From contig SFET01000064.1 of the NCBI GenBank assembly GCA_004557125.1, positions 1 through 6,599 of the forward strand: 6,599 nucleotides of DNA. Reading direction: 5' to 3'. The stretch is from Clostridiales bacterium (GTDB lineage: Bacteria; Bacillota; Clostridia; Christensenellales; Aristaeellaceae). This document shows, in pieces, positions 1 through 6,599 of this stretch. The notes beneath the pieces were generated by a model, which was not told where the DNA came from, ran no database searches, and saw only the letters and a list, made by a program, of their open reading frames with translations. How positions within the stretch are numbered: the stretch's first letter is position 1; each line of letters opens with the position of its first letter. A program made the translations under genes and the position numbers.

Positions 1-1
1 G

Positions 2-118
2 TACACCTTCCGCTGCTGGCTCCTCCAGCTGGGCTTCATCGGCGACGAATTCGAGACCGCCCGCCAGCACCTCACCAAGCACCTGCCCGGCAACAGCGCC
101 TGGCGGCAGGCTTCCTGA
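2..118 (+). CDS. C-terminal end of a mobile-element-associated small protein (5' end outside window)
   Basis: The frame starting at base 2 is open from the window edge to a TGA at 116-118 and encodes 38 residues, beginning YTFRCWLLQLGFIGDEFETA and ending in NSAWRQAS. The pattern FRCxLLxLGFIGxEfxxxRxxLxxxLxGxSAxr resembles, from memory, the C-terminus of a small protein of unknown function often found on conjugative elements and genomic islands of Clostridia, sometimes labelled 'virulence-related'. The function is not known to me and that label should not be taken literally. Its value here is as a marker that mobile-element DNA adjoins the BREX genes. With only 38 residues the family call is tentative, but the residue pattern makes coding use likely. 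Confidence 0.6.
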   Translation, partial: YTFRCWLLQLGFIGDEFETARQHLTKHLPGNSAWRQAS

Positions 119-138
119 TACACCACCCGCCTGACGAG

Positions 139-253
139 GACTCGCGGTGCCGCGCCTCAATTCCCTGAATTGAGCCGTCGGCAGTCTGCCAAAGGCAGAC
201 CGACAAGCCTCAGGCTTGTCGCCTTGGCACCGAGTCGAAACGCCGCAAGGCGT
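139..253 (+). other. Nest of inverted repeats, possible structured RNA or cruciform element
   Basis: Four hairpins can be read directly. Stem 156-163/167-174 has 8 perfect pairs and a 3-base loop. Stem 184-190/194-200 has 7 pairs and loop AAA. Stem 201-209/213-221 has 9 pairs and a 3-base loop. Stem 240-244/249-253 has 5 pairs and loop GCAA, a GNRA tetraloop. A long-range stem pairs 139-143 with 232-236 and 146-151 with 226-231, 11 pairs with a 2-base bulge at 144-145. It encloses the first three hairpins as a multi-branch junction. This much nested pairing in about 115 bases is unlikely by chance and suggests a functional RNA, a mobile-element end or a single-strand origin-like structure. 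No terminator U-tract is present. I do not recognise the family. An open frame crosses it (start 216), but the structure looks noncoding. Confidence 0.6.
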
Positions 254-527
254 CGTGGGAAGCCGCACACAATCTTTCAAATCGGACAGGCCTACAGGCA
301 AGGTTCGATCTGTTGTATATGCGATACGAAATGCATTTGCGCATGGATCATTTTCAAAAATGGATAATGGATGGTATCTGCTAGAAAACAGGTATCGGGG
401 CCGTCTGAAAGCACGGATGATTATTTCAGAAGCTACTTTGCTCGAATGGATCAAGATAATCAAAACAAACCCGGAGTATTACACGAAGAAGAATAGAAAA
501 ATGAAAGAGAGAAATAAAGCAGCATGA
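216..527 (+). CDS. HEPN-like protein fragment, probably 5'-truncated
   Basis: This 103-codon frame ends at TGA 525-527. Residues 1 to about 27 come from the hairpin nest and its 3' flank and look like chance translation. From about residue 28 the sequence becomes protein-like: VVYAIRNAFAHGSF, then DNGWYLLENRYRGRLKA and a helical, lysine-rich tail. R38 and H43 form an R-x4-H motif typical of HEPN domains, which often act as RNA-cutting toxins in defence and toxin-antitoxin systems. A complete HEPN domain needs several further helices before this motif, and they are missing, so this is most likely the C-terminal remnant of a larger gene cut by the upstream element. The stretch is visibly richer in A/T than the pglX sequence after it. 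Its stop overlaps the next start (ATGA), the usual sign of an operon partner. The ATG at 216 has no clear ribosome site. The HEPN assignment rests on one motif and its context. Confidence 0.5.
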   Translation: MSPWHRVETPQGVVGSRTQSFKSDRPTGKVRSVVYAIRNAFAHGSFSKMDNGWYLLENRYRGRLKARMIISEATLLEWIKIIKTNPEYYTKKNRKMKERNKAA

Positions 528-1516
528 TGCCTCGCCTAATCCGTGATAAATACCTCGCCCATCAGCAGGAATGTTTGGAGCGTTTCAACCAGCTCAAGGC
601 CAACGAGGAGGAGTTGAACCGCATCTTCATCGACATCTACGGCCTGCAGGGTGAGCTGACGCCCGAGGTGGCCGACAGGGACGTCACCGTCTATCGCATC
701 ATCGACAATCCCAACGAGGAGGAGCGCAAGATGGCCTATGTGCGCTCCATGCGCGATGAGATCGTTTCGCTGCTTTCCTACATCGTGGGCTGCATGCTGG
801 GCAGGTACAGTCCCTATGTGGACGGCCTGCTCTACGCCGGCGGCGAATGGAATTATGAAGCGATCGTGGAGCGCATCGCCGTTGGCGCAAAGGACTGCGA
901 TTTTTACGATTCCTCCCTCGGCCTCTTCCTGCCCGACCGGGACGGCATCGTGCCCGTGACCGACGACGAATACTTCGCCGACGACGTCGTGACCCGCACG
1001 GCGGAGTTCGTGAAGAAGGTCTATGGCGCTCAGACGCTGGAGGAGAACCTGAAGTTCATCGCCGATGCGCTGGGCAATAAGGGGGATTCCCCCCGGGAGG
1101 TGATCCGCAATTACTATCTGAACGATTTCTATAAGGATCACCTGAAGACCTATCAGAAGCGGCCGATCTACTGGCAGTTTGATTCCGGCAAGCAGAACGG
1201 CTTCAAGTGTCTGATGTATCTGCACCGCTACGACCGCGACAGCGTGGCCCGCGTGCGCACGGACTATGTGCATGAACAGCAGGAGCGCCTGCGCACCCAG
1301 TTGGACGATGCGCGCAAGACTGCCGAGACGGCCGAGGGCCGCATGCGCGCCAACGCCGTCAAGCGCGCCCAGAAGATGGAAAAGCAGCTCGCCGAGGTGA
1401 ACCAGTACGAGGAAATCGTGCATCACTACGCGGATATGCGCCTGGAGATCGATCTGGACGACGGCGTGAAGGTGAATTATGCAAAGCTCGCCGATCTGCT
1501 GACCAAGATCAAGTAA
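524..1516 (+). CDS. pglX: BREX PglX, C-terminal portion only (no methyltransferase motifs)
   Basis: This 330-residue ORF matches, from memory, the last third of type 1 BREX PglX (BrxX), an adenine-specific DNA methyltransferase of roughly 1,200 residues. Recognisable blocks are FNQLKANEEELNRIFIDIYG (residues 21-40), the MRDEIVSLLSYIVGCMLGRY region, LGNKGDSPREVIRNYYLNDF, RPIYWQFDSGKQNGFK (213-228), a charged segment at about 247-305 likely to form a coiled coil, and the C-terminal IDLDDGVKVNYAKL. The SAM-binding region and the NPPY catalytic motif of the N-terminal two thirds are absent, so this product should not methylate DNA alone. The ATG overlaps the upstream stop (ATGA), and an in-frame TAA at 515-517 closes the frame just before it. 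PglX similarity begins only about 15-20 residues in, so the first residues may be junction sequence. pglZ starts 7 bases after its stop. It could be a remnant, one half of a split gene, or a spare specificity cassette. Confidence 0.85.
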   Translation: MMPRLIRDKYLAHQQECLERFNQLKANEEELNRIFIDIYGLQGELTPEVADRDVTVYRIIDNPNEEERKMAYVRSMRDEIVSLLSYIVGCMLGRYSPYVDGLLYAGGEWNYEAIVERIAVGAKDCDFYDSSLGLFLPDRDGIVPVTDDEYFADDVVTRTAEFVKKVYGAQTLEENLKFIADALGNKGDSPREVIRNYYLNDFYKDHLKTYQKRPIYWQFDSGKQNGFKCLMYLHRYDRDSVARVRTDYVHEQQERLRTQLDDARKTAETAEGRMRANAVKRAQKMEKQLAEVNQYEEIVHHYADMRLEIDLDDGVKVNYAKLADLLTKIK

Positions 1517-1523
1517 AGGAACG

Positions 1524-4056
1524 ATGGAAGTGAAAGATACGCTGAACGCGCGCTTCCGCGCACCGCTGAAGGAGCATTACCGGCGGCGAATCATCGTCTG
1601 GAAGGACGAGGAGGGCGAGTTTGCCGATGCTGCGGCGGAGCTGGAGCTGGAGAACGCACGGGTACTCGTCATGCAGAAGGATCACATGTTCGAGCTGCGG
1701 CGGCAGATCGAGGTGGATTACGCGCAGGAAAACCTTCTGATTTACTGCCCACTGAGCTTTTCGAAGCCGCAGGACAACTGGCTGCTGGACGTATTTCTGT
1801 ACAGCGAGGAGTTCCGCGCGGATTATTGGTCGCTGCTGTTTCAGGAATTGAACATCGCAGACGCCCCGGACGCGCGGGTATACGCCCGGTCGGTTGCGGA
1901 TTTCTTCGGAAGCAAGGAGCGGCGGGAGAAGCTGCGCGCGCTTCGGGAGCGCTATGCCAGCGCGGCGGAGCTGGAGATCGGCGTTCTGGGCGTGCTGTGC
2001 GGTGCGAGAGAATATGGCTTCGGCGAGATCGTGCGCCGCGTGCTCTGCTGCGACCCGGGGGAGGAAAATCCCTGCCTGAGCGCCATGGCGAAGACTTGCG
2101 GCGAGGATGCGTTCTGGCGGCTGTGTGAAAAGAGCTTCGGCTATGCGGGCGCACACGACTGCGACCGGCTGACCTGCCACATACTGACGACGGCCGCGCT
2201 GGACGGAACGCAGACGGCTGAGCTGTCGGGCCTGCCCTGCGACGCGGCCCACGCCACGCAGGCCTATGGCTTCTTTGAAAACTGGCTGCGCCGCGACCGG
2301 GAAGGGCTGATCGGCATCTGCTACTGGGTGGAGGAGCGCTTCGGCGTGGAGGATTGCCTGCGCCGCATGGATCGGGAGGCGCTGATGCGCATGCGCGTGT
2401 TTCCGGCTGCGGACACGATACTGCTGGATGCGGCGCTGAACAGCTTTGCGCAGGGGAGGCTGAATCTGGATGATGCGGAGGAGCTGCTGCGCGCGCGGCG
2501 GGATCAGGCGTGGTCGGAGGAGTACGCGGCGTATTATCGGGCGCTGCGCGCGCTGACGGACATGCAGCGCTTTCACATGGCGCACCGGGGCGGCTATCAC
2601 GCCACGGCGCTGAAGGAGCTGTGGACGGCCTATGCGGACGAGATGTACCGCATGGATCAGTATTACCGGGAATTCTGCGTCGCCTGCGATCAGGCGCTGG
2701 AGCTGATGCAGATGGTGCTGGAGGACAGCCTGAAGGCGGCGGCGGAGACTGCAGACCGGATGTACAAAAACAGCTATCTGGGCGAGCTGAACGCGCTCTG
2801 GACGCGGCTGGTTTCCGAGCAGGGGCTGGACGCGCTCACCGGCGTGGCGCGGCAGGCGGATTTCTACCGGGATCGGGTTGCGCCCGCTGAGAACCGCGTC
2901 TATGTCATCATCTCGGACGGCCTGCGCTACGAGGTGGCAAAGACGCTGGAGGAGCGCCTGAGCGGCAGCCTGCGGGGGAACACCAGCTGCGGAACAATGG
3001 CTGGGCGCGCTGCCGGGGATCACGCCCGTGGGCATGGCGGCGCTGCTGCCCCACGAGCGGCTCACAATGGAGGATGATCTGAAGATACGCTGCGATGGCA
3101 TGGCCACGGATGCGTCCAACCGGGAGCGCGTGCTTCAGCGCGCCTGCCTGGAGAGCATCGCGGTGGATTCCGCAGGCTTCCGGCGGTGCAGTCGGGAGCA
3201 GCGCGCGGAGCTTGTGCGCGGAAAGAAGGTCGTCTACATCTATCATGATACAATCGACCGCGTCGGCGAAAGCGGTGGAGATGTGGCGCAGGCCTGCGAA
3301 GCAGCCGTGCGGGAGCTGACGCAGCTGATGAATCTGCTGGTGAACGAGCGCAAGGCCAGCAGCGTGCTGATCACCTCGGATCACGGCTTCCTCTATTCGC
3401 GCATGGCGCTGGACGCATATGACAAGGCGGATCGGGAGCTGATTTCGGGCGAGATTCTGGAGTACAAGCGCCGCTATGCAATTGTGCGGGGGCTGAAGAT
3501 GGACGAACGCCTGATCGCCCACGAAATGACGGAGCTTGGCCGGAGCGATCTCACGGCGGTGTTTCCCCGCGGCTGCATGCGCTTCCGGCTTCAGGGCGGC
3601 GATGAGAAGTATTTTCACGGCGGTCTGTCGCTTCAGGAATGGATGATCCCCGTGCTCTGCTATCAGAACAAAAAGGCGGGGCAAAAGGGCTTCCGGGCCA
3701 TTTCCAGGGTGGAGGTGGCGCTGCTTGGCGAAAGCAGGACAATCAGCAACAATATCTTCACGCTGAGCTTCTATCAGAAGGAGCCCTGCACGGACAGGAC
3801 GCAGCCGCGCACCCTTCTGGCCCACTTCGAGGATGCGAACGGCAGGGCGATCAGCGACGCGCACAGACTCGTCTTTGACAGCGCCGATGCGGACAACAGC
3901 GCCCGCGTCACGCGCGTGCGGTTCCGCCTGCTGGGGAACGGCTACGACCGGAGGCAGGAATACGATCTGGTGCTTCGGGATGAGGATGAGAAGTGCGAAC
4001 TGGAGCGCATTCCCTTCCGGATCGATATTGTGTTTGAAAACGACTTCGGATTCTAG
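1524..4056 (+). pseudogene. pglZ: BREX PglZ (alkaline-phosphatase fold), interrupted by a +1 frameshift
   Basis: PglZ is a core BREX protein with an alkaline-phosphatase-type metal-binding fold, required for defence; its exact reaction is unsettled. The reading frame from ATG 1524 gives a typical type 1 N-terminus (RIIVWKDEEGEF near residue 23) and reaches the first metal-site motif, VIISDGLRYE, with D465. At about base 3000 the homology moves to another frame, which continues GALPGITPVGMAALLPHERL and later VYIYHDTID, the second metal motif ITSDHGF (D619, H620 in the restored numbering) and a C-terminal beta-rich region ending at TAG 4054-4056. Joined without one base the product is 843 residues, near the usual PglZ length. 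As written, the first frame runs 25 codons into nonsense and stops at 3075-3077, while the second is open with an ATG at 3028. The split separates metal ligands into two polypeptides, so neither piece should be active alone. A ribosome site, AAAGGA, lies at 1515-1520. Confidence 0.9.
2997..3003 (+). other. Frameshift point in pglZ (one extra G, near base 3000)
   Basis: In the upstream frame, ATG 2997-2999 ends the recognisable segment GNTSCGTM. In the downstream frame, CTG at 3001 begins LGALPGITPVGM. Dropping G3000 joins them as GTMLGALPGIT, which fits the family pattern (compare TSxxxMQGxLPS in related PglZ proteins, from memory). The site is a GG doublet, not a long homopolymer, although a run of five G lies about 22 bases upstream. 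No classic slippery heptamer or strong downstream structure is evident, so a mutation or a sequence error is more likely than programmed frameshifting. Confidence 0.8.
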
Positions 4057-4335
4057 GCGGTGACTGGGAATGAAAGCGCATAAAAACGGGTCGTGTACAA
4101 GTGCGGGAAGTCGTTTGTCACCAAAACCTATTATTCGAGAAAAGACAATACGGCGGACCGCGACCGGACAGCCGAATATGCCCTGAGGGCGATCGGCCGT
4201 GCCGTCGCCCGGGGCGTTCTGAGGGGCGCAGAGAAGCGTGCGCGCCCGAAGCCCGAAGGCGAGGAGCATGTGGAAATGCCGCCGGCGAGAATCGAAGAGA
4301 ACAGGCGAGGATTTGAATATACTGGAGGAGGAAAC
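4057..4335 (+). other. Spacer between pglZ and brxL with an open brxL frame, no convincing gene
   Basis: This 279-base gap is unusually long for the locus, where other genes overlap or lie within about a dozen bases. A 38-codon frame, 4070-4186, has only a weak ribosome site and an unremarkable product. The brxL frame is open from a GTG at 4093, which would add 81 residues, rich in Arg, Glu and Ala, in front of BrxL. No Shine-Dalgarno sequence precedes that GTG, and the extra residues resemble no BrxL N-terminus I know. No terminator hairpin or well-spaced promoter was found. TATACT at 4318-4323 resembles a -10 box but sits against the ribosome site with no matching -35. Confidence 0.5.
4324..4331 (+). 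promoter_or_regulatory. Shine-Dalgarno sequence that fixes the brxL start
   Basis: GGAGGAGG lies four bases before ATG 4336. It is a near-ideal ribosome-binding site and is immediately followed by the conserved BrxL N-terminus MDALDRKIVDVFPGK. This favours ATG 4336 over the upstream in-frame GTG at 4093. Confidence 0.85.
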
Positions 4336-6402
4336 ATGGACGCACTGGATCGGAAAATTGTGGATGTATTCCCCGGGAAGATCGTCCGGAAGGATCTGAC
4401 GGCGATGCTCAAGCGCGGCGCAAACGTGCCGACCTTTGTGCTGGAGTATCTGCTGGGCATGTACTGCGCGACGGACGACGAAGCGGCGATTGCCGATGGC
4501 GTCGCCAAGATTCGCAGGATCCTTGCGGAGAATTACGTGCGCCCGGAGGAGAGCGAGAAGATCAAATCCATGATCCGTGAGCGGGGCGAGTATACGATCA
4601 TCGACAAGGTGTCCGCCCATCTGGATGAATACAAGGATTTCTATGTCGCGCGTTTTGCGAATCTGGAGATTGAGCCGTTCGTGATTCAGAGCGAATACGC
4701 GGTTCAGTACAGCAAGATACTCATGGGCGGCATATGGTGCATCGCGCGCATATCCTATACCTATATCGAAGAGGCCTTCGCGGACGAAAAGCGCAGGAAG
4801 AAGAAGCGCGGCCCGGAGGATTCGCCCTTCCGCATCACCAGTCTGAAGCCCATCCAGCTGCCGAATCTTAATCTGGATGAAATCATCTCCTGCCGGGAAG
4901 CGTTCACAACCGAGGAATGGATGAACATGCTGCTGCGCAGCGAGGGCATGGAGCCGGATGCGATGGATGAAAAGGAAAAACTGCATTTCATTGAACGCAT
5001 GGTTCCGCTGGTGGAACACAACTACAACCTGTGCGAGCTTGGCCCGCGCGGAACGGGCAAGAGCCATCTGTACAAGGAGATTTCCCCCTATTCGATTCTG
5101 ATGAGCGGCGGACAGACCACCACGGCCAATCTGTTCTATTCCCTGTCGGCGCACCGGGTCGGCCTGGTGGGACACTGGGACTGCATCGCCTTTGACGAGG
5201 TCGCGGGCATGCATTTCCGGGATCAGGACGCCATTCAGATCATGAAGGACTACATGGCGTCGGGCTCATTTGCCCGTGGGCGGGACATGATCAACGCGGA
5301 CGCATCCATGGTGTTCGTGGGAAATATCAATGACAGCGTGCAGAATCTGCTCAAGGTGACCCATCTGTTCAGCCCGTTTCCGCCGGAGTTCAACAACGAC
5401 AGCGCGTTTTTTGATCGCATGCACTACTATCTCCCGGGCTGGGAAATTCCCAAGATGCGCTCCGAATTGCTGACGGAACGCTATGGCCTGATTACGGACT
5501 GCCTGGCAGAGTTTACGCGCGGCATGCGCAGGATGGACTTTACGCACGTCCTTGACGAATACTTCCAGCTGAACGGAAAGTTCAACAAGCGCGATGAAAT
5601 CGCCGTCCGGAAGACCATGTCCGGATTGATCAAGCTGCTCTTCCCGGATCAGAAGATCACACGCGAAGAGACGCGGTGGTTGCTGGAGTATGCCATTGAG
5701 GGTCGCCGCCGCGTAAAGGAGCAGCTCAAGATCATGGCGGGCGTTGAATTTGCAGATGTGGATCTGGGATATGTGGATGAAGATGGAAATGAAAGCATCG
5801 TGCAGATGCCGGAACAGACCAGCGAAACGCTGATTCCCGTACAAAAGCTGCCGGCCGGACATGTTTACGCCATCGGCGCAAATCAGGATGACGGAGAATT
5901 TGCGGTGTACAGGCTGGAAAATAAGGTTGTGCGCGGAAACGGGAAGTTCGAAATGCAGGGCGTTGGCAGTAATCGCCCGCTGCGGGAAAGCATGAACGCC
6001 GCGTGGTACTATTTCCAGAACAATGCAAAGCGCGTGGTTCCGGGCGTGTCGCTGGCAGGAAACGACTACCTGCTGTATTACGATGATGTTCAGGGCAAGT
6101 ATCCCAGCTCCGAGATTTCTATCGCTGAGTGGGTTGGTCTTTGCAGCGCATTGATGGACAGGCCTGTGCTGGAGTCCCTGGCCATCGTGGGTGAAATCAA
6201 GCTGTCGGGATCCATGGGCGAAGTGAAGGGACTGGAGAATATCGTGCGCGTTACCAAAAATGCAGGCGCCCGCCGACTGCTTCTTCCCATGCAGAGCATG
6301 CAGGACATGATGCTGGTTCCCAGTGAGCTGTTGACGGCAATCCAGCCAATGTTCTATGTGGATCCGGTTGACGCGGTGAAAAAAGCGCTGGATATCTTCT
6401 GA
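4336..6402 (+). CDS. brxL: BREX BrxL, AAA+ ATPase with Lon-like C-terminal domain
   Basis: This is a complete 688-residue BrxL, the usual family length. The N-terminus carries LDRKIVDVFPGKIVRKDL and VPTFVLEYLLGMYCATDDE, hallmarks of the family. Walker A is GPRGTGKS (236-243), Walker B is FDE with D287 and E288, and a sensor-like FVGN ends at N330. Between and around them are SGGQTTTANLFY, MKDYMASGSFARGRD and FFDRMHYYLPGWE. BrxL forms AAA+ rings that bind DNA, and in type 1 systems it is needed for phage exclusion but not for host methylation. The C-terminal part resembles a Lon protease domain (VGEIKLSGSMGEVKGLENIV, then ARRLLLPM). E634 sits where Lon has its catalytic lysine, while S591 may match the serine position, so proteolysis is unlikely. 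The gene looks intact, unlike pglX and pglZ. The next gene starts 11 bases after its stop. Confidence 0.93.
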   Translation: MDALDRKIVDVFPGKIVRKDLTAMLKRGANVPTFVLEYLLGMYCATDDEAAIADGVAKIRRILAENYVRPEESEKIKSMIRERGEYTIIDKVSAHLDEYKDFYVARFANLEIEPFVIQSEYAVQYSKILMGGIWCIARISYTYIEEAFADEKRRKKKRGPEDSPFRITSLKPIQLPNLNLDEIISCREAFTTEEWMNMLLRSEGMEPDAMDEKEKLHFIERMVPLVEHNYNLCELGPRGTGKSHLYKEISPYSILMSGGQTTTANLFYSLSAHRVGLVGHWDCIAFDEVAGMHFRDQDAIQIMKDYMASGSFARGRDMINADASMVFVGNINDSVQNLLKVTHLFSPFPPEFNNDSAFFDRMHYYLPGWEIPKMRSELLTERYGLITDCLAEFTRGMRRMDFTHVLDEYFQLNGKFNKRDEIAVRKTMSGLIKLLFPDQKITREETRWLLEYAIEGRRRVKEQLKIMAGVEFADVDLGYVDEDGNESIVQMPEQTSETLIPVQKLPAGHVYAIGANQDDGEFAVYRLENKVVRGNGKFEMQGVGSNRPLRESMNAAWYYFQNNAKRVVPGVSLAGNDYLLYYDDVQGKYPSSEISIAEWVGLCSALMDRPVLESLAIVGEIKLSGSMGEVKGLENIVRVTKNAGARRLLLPMQSMQDMMLVPSELLTAIQPMFYVDPVDAVKKALDIF

Positions 6403-6413
6403 GGTGATTGAAT

Positions 6414-6599
6414 ATGTTGTATGCTTGCCGGAACTGCGGTCGAAGTTTTGAATGTGGAGAGGCGATCTCCTTTTGTCCGTTCTGTGGAGCGGCATATGAC
6501 CGGGTGCAGAAGCAGAACACAATGCGCGTGGTCATCGGCTCCGACAGCGAACGCACAATACAGGAAAAGTACTGGCGCATGGTGCGGGATGATCTGAAA
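6414..6599 (+). CDS. Zinc-ribbon protein, N-terminal part (3' end outside window)
   Basis: ATG 6414 opens a frame that stays open for 62 codons to the window end. The product begins MLYACRNCGRSFECGEAISF and continues CPFCGAAYDRV. C5, C8, C21 and C24 form two CxxC knuckles typical of a zinc ribbon, with an extra C14 between them. The ribosome site GAGGTG at 6401-6406 overlaps the brxL stop, so the gene is probably co-transcribed with brxL. After the ribbon comes a charged segment with SDSERTIQEKYWRMVRDD. The full protein cannot be classified from this piece; it might be a BREX accessory gene or an unrelated neighbour. Confidence 0.75.
   Translation, partial: MLYACRNCGRSFECGEAISFCPFCGAAYDRVQKQNTMRVVIGSDSERTIQEKYWRMVRDDLK

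Noticed and set aside
225..237. A 13-base exact match to the 3' part of the Streptococcus pyogenes Cas9 tracrRNA (tggcaccgagtcg).
   Set aside because: In the tracrRNA this segment pairs with a following GGTGC, which is absent here. The bases instead pair with 139-151 upstream. There is no Cas9 gene, repeat or anti-repeat in the window, so it is most likely coincidence.
337..368. Promoter-like pair TTGCGC and GATAAT within the HEPN-like frame.
   Set aside because: The spacing is 20 bases and the -35 match is poor; A/T-rich DNA gives such matches easily.
2510..2890. Plus-strand 126-codon frame inside pglZ.
   Set aside because: It is an out-of-frame reading of pglZ made mainly of Gly, Ala and Arg, as expected from shifted G/C-rich codons.
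1509..3119. Long open frame of 536 codons on the minus strand opposite pglZ.
   Set aside because: It lies over recognised pglZ coding sequence, its translation is rich in His, Arg, Ala and Leu as expected for the antisense of G/C-rich genes, and it matches no known domain.
4070..4186. Possible 38-codon gene between pglZ and brxL.
   Set aside because: It has a weak ribosome site, no recognisable motif and basic low-information content; nothing separates it from a chance frame.
2908..5214. Minus-strand open frame of 768 codons covering parts of pglZ and brxL.
   Set aside because: It is antisense to two confidently identified genes and its composition is typical of a shadow frame; its length reflects the lack of A/T-rich stops.
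5266..6522. Minus-strand open frame of 418 codons opposite brxL.
   Set aside because: It overlaps the conserved ATPase and Lon-like parts of brxL and shows no recognisable domain.

Overview
The window holds the downstream part of a BREX (type 1-like) phage-defence locus, all on the + strand: the C-terminal third of the PglX methyltransferase, a PglZ alkaline-phosphatase-fold gene broken by one apparent extra base, and an intact BrxL AAA+/Lon-like gene, followed by the start of a zinc-ribbon gene that runs off the end. The set pglX-pglZ-brxL, in that order, matches the tail of known type 1 BREX operons. brxA, brxB, brxC and the catalytic part of pglX are not in the window.

The first ~530 bases are a junction region rather than BREX sequence. 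Bases 2-118 encode the last 38 residues of a protein resembling small proteins carried by mobile elements of Clostridia. Bases 139-253 are a dense nest of inverted repeats that can fold into a multi-branched RNA or cruciform. An A/T-richer stretch follows that encodes the end of a HEPN-like domain (RNAFAH, an R-x4-H motif). The ORF with this HEPN tail reads backwards into the hairpin nest, so its start looks lost. Its stop overlaps the start of the pglX fragment (ATGA), which would couple their translation.

From 524 to 4056, pglX and pglZ are packed tightly with a 7-base gap. Between pglZ and the best brxL start lie 279 bases with no convincing gene, although the brxL frame is open through most of it. 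brxL has a strong Shine-Dalgarno sequence, and the zinc-ribbon gene begins 11 bases after its stop.

The G/C-rich coding sequence, GGAGG-type ribosome sites, mobile-element protein and close similarity to clostridial BREX proteins as I remember them suggest a gut-type Clostridia member, possibly a metagenomic contig. This is inference from general appearance. In an intact BREX system PglX methylates host DNA at a non-palindromic site, while PglZ, BrxL and the missing BrxA/B/C are needed to stop phage replication. Here PglX lacks its methyltransferase domain and PglZ is frame-shifted, so as written the locus looks decayed or rearranged, unless the missing parts lie elsewhere or the frameshift is a sequencing error.
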